A stretch of DNA of 7,578 nucleotides. Origin: Bacteroidales bacterium. GTDB taxonomy: Bacteria; Bacteroidota; Bacteroidia; Bacteroidales; UBA7960. The stretch covers positions 1-7,578 of the forward strand of contig PWNO01000022.1 of assembly GCA_003557765.1 (NCBI GenBank), written 5' to 3'. The translations under genes were made by a program, and so were the position numbers. How positions within the stretch are numbered: the stretch's first letter is position 1; every line of letters starts with the position of its first letter. The notes beneath the pieces were generated by a model that saw only the letters and a list, made by a program, of their open reading frames with translations, had not been told where the DNA came from and searched no databases. Positions 6,844 to 7,578 of this stretch are shown here, one piece after another.

Positions 6844-6943
6844 TTTCAGTAGCCAAATGCCGCGGTTACCGGGTCTCTAAATTTTTCATTCTTCATTTTT
6901 ATGGCGCAATATTACAAAATCCTTTCATATTCGGCTACTGAAA
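6844..6943. repeat. 100-bp element bounded by an 11-bp perfect inverted repeat
   Basis: TTTCAGTAGCC (6844-6854) is the exact reverse complement of GGCTACTGAAA (6933-6943). After one A-C mismatch, four more pairs are possible (6856-6859 with 6931-6928, the last a G-U). The 78-base interior contains CCGCGG (6860-6865) and an A/T-rich tract. No target-site duplication flanks it and it encodes nothing. It could be a small MITE-like element, an RNA stem, or a long-range regulatory palindrome. Confidence 0.6.
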
Positions 6944-7005
6944 CCCTGTCAGTTCATAAAAAAAAGCACTGTCATTTTGACTTGCAAATGGCGTTAAATG
7001 GCTTA

Positions 7006-7021
7006 TGGCGCACAATTTGAT
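7006..7021 (+). promoter_or_regulatory. Candidate sigma-54-like promoter of clpB
   Basis: TGGCGCACAATTTGAT resembles the sigma-54 consensus TGGCACGnnnnTTGCW. GG at 7007-7008 is followed after exactly 10 bases by GA at 7019-7020, where GC is expected. The loss of that C is a serious mismatch. If used, transcription would start near 7032, 44 bases before the clpB ATG. No better sigma-A-type candidate was found, so this is a tentative call. Confidence 0.25.
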
Positions 7022-7065
7022 ACAATTGGCCGTGAAACACTTTTAGCTTGAAAAACAATTAATTT

Positions 7066-7070
7066 AGGAG
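7066..7070 (+). promoter_or_regulatory. Ribosome binding site of clpB
   Basis: AGGAG lies 5 bases before the ATG at 7076. It supports that start codon, which also gives the usual Bacteroidota ClpB N-terminus. Confidence 0.65.
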
Positions 7071-7075
7071 AAGAC

Positions 7076-7578
7076 ATGCATTTTGATCGTTTAACCATAA
7101 AATCACAGGAAGCCTTACAGAAAGCCCAGGAGATTGCCATGGGATATGAACACCAGGCCATCGAAACTGGACACCTGCTAAAGGGCATACTGGTCGTGGA
7201 TAATCATTTGGCTCCGCATTTGCTGAAGAAAAACAATGTACCGGTTTCCAGCGTCATGCTTGCGCTGGACCGGATTGTAGGAAAATATCCAAAGATAGCC
7301 GGGGGCGAGCCTTATTTGGCTGATTCATCTAGAAAGGCACTGCAGGTGGCAAACAGCATGCTTAAGGAGTTTGGTGATGAATACATATCCATCGAACACC
7401 TGATGTTGGGCATCATATCCGGATCGGATGATGCTGCACAGTTACTAAAAGACAGTGGTCTCACGATAAATGGGTTGAAAGAAGCCATCAAGGGACTGCG
7501 TCAGGGAGCAACCGTGGATAGTCAGTCAGCCGAAGAGCGTTTGAATGCGCTCAACCGTTACGCTAACAACCTGAATGA
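7076..7578 (+). CDS. clpB: ATP-dependent disaggregase ClpB, N-terminal part (cut by window edge)
   Basis: ClpB is a cytoplasmic hexameric AAA+ chaperone that, with DnaK, pulls proteins out of heat-induced aggregates. The 167 visible codons start MHFDRLTIKSQEALQKAQEI, the conserved FTxKSQEAlqxAq opening, followed by AIETGHLLKGIL. These belong to the first Clp-N helical repeat (about 4-72). The second (about 80-147) includes SSRKALQVAN, GDEYISIEHLMLGI and LKEAIKGLRQG. The linker and approach to the first ATPase domain begin with VDSQSAEERLNALNRYANNL. That stretch and the QAIETGHLLKGIL motif favour ClpB over ClpA or ClpC. The Walker motifs, middle domain and second ATPase domain lie past the window end. 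The gene is divergent from the transporter. No CIRCE operator (GCACTC-N9-GAGTGC) is present upstream. Confidence 0.93.
   Translation, partial: MHFDRLTIKSQEALQKAQEIAMGYEHQAIETGHLLKGILVVDNHLAPHLLKKNNVPVSSVMLALDRIVGKYPKIAGGEPYLADSSRKALQVANSMLKEFGDEYISIEHLMLGIISGSDDAAQLLKDSGLTINGLKEAIKGLRQGATVDSQSAEERLNALNRYANNLN

Larger units (their letters stand above)
6747..7075. other. Divergent intergenic region between transporter and clpB
   Basis: These 329 bases contain no convincing gene. They hold an octamer repeat array next to the transporter start and a 100-bp inverted-repeat element. A simple TTCATTC/TTCATTTTT tract lies near 6887-6900, an A-run near 6957-6965, and tandem ATGGC motifs near 6988-7009. 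The clpB promoter and ribosome binding site must lie at the right end. No TAnnTTTG match with a good -33 partner was found on either strand, so the transporter promoter is not assigned. Short open frames here have no recognisable product. Confidence 0.7.

Noticed and set aside
6820..6846. AAGGCCTTTTTC, considered as an intrinsic terminator
   Set aside because: The GC stem is only a short self-complementary AAGGCCTT, and no gene on the plus strand ends nearby. On the minus strand it would lie upstream of the transporter.
6660..6941. 93-codon plus-strand frame spanning the transporter start and intergenic region
   Set aside because: It is antisense to the transporter N-terminus and then crosses the repeat arrays. 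Composition and content do not look like a protein.
6957..6985. GCACT near the A-run, considered as part of a CIRCE heat-shock operator for clpB
   Set aside because: The matching GAGTGC half nine bases away is absent.

Overview
The window looks like ordinary chromosomal housekeeping DNA from a member of the Bacteroidota, most likely a Bacteroidales or Marinilabiliales-type organism. The support for this is indirect. A dnaE gene runs into a thioredoxin gene, an adjacency I recall from Bacteroidales. Ribosomal protein S16 carries a long charged tail, as S16 often does in this phylum. The trxA promoter fits the Bacteroidota pattern TTTG ... TAnnTTTG, and rpsP, dnaE and the transporter have no convincing Shine-Dalgarno sequence. 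No phage, insertion sequence, CRISPR array, tRNA or rRNA gene is visible.

Layout, left to right. (1) The minus strand carries the N-terminal 65 codons of thioredoxin, cut by the window edge, behind its own promoter. (2) A 249-bp gap follows, with clustered palindromes and a 66-bp inverted-repeat element just past the dnaE stop. (3) dnaE, the replicative DNA polymerase III alpha subunit, is complete on the minus strand. (4) A 149-bp divergent promoter region leads to the plus-strand pair rpsP (S16, 269 aa, far longer than the usual 80-90) and rimM (16S rRNA processing/maturation factor). They are separated by a structured 138-bp spacer with a strong AGGAGG. (5) A minus-strand DAACS-family acidic amino acid/dicarboxylate symporter overlaps the end of rimM tail to tail by 38 bp. 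(6) A 329-bp divergent intergenic region holds an octamer repeat array, a 100-bp element bounded by an 11-bp perfect inverted repeat, and a candidate sigma-54-like promoter. (7) The plus strand ends with the first 167 codons of the ClpB disaggregase, cut by the window edge.

Functionally, S16 and RimM belong together: RimM binds the 30S head during maturation, and the rpsP-rimM order is widespread. DnaE (replication), thioredoxin (thiol redox), ClpB (protein rescue) and the symporter (nutrient uptake) are unrelated housekeeping functions. I do not see a new multigene system. The points most worth a second look are non-coding: the rimM leader, the inverted repeats after dnaE and before clpB, the octamer array before the transporter, and the recently duplicated 51-bp units in the S16 tail.
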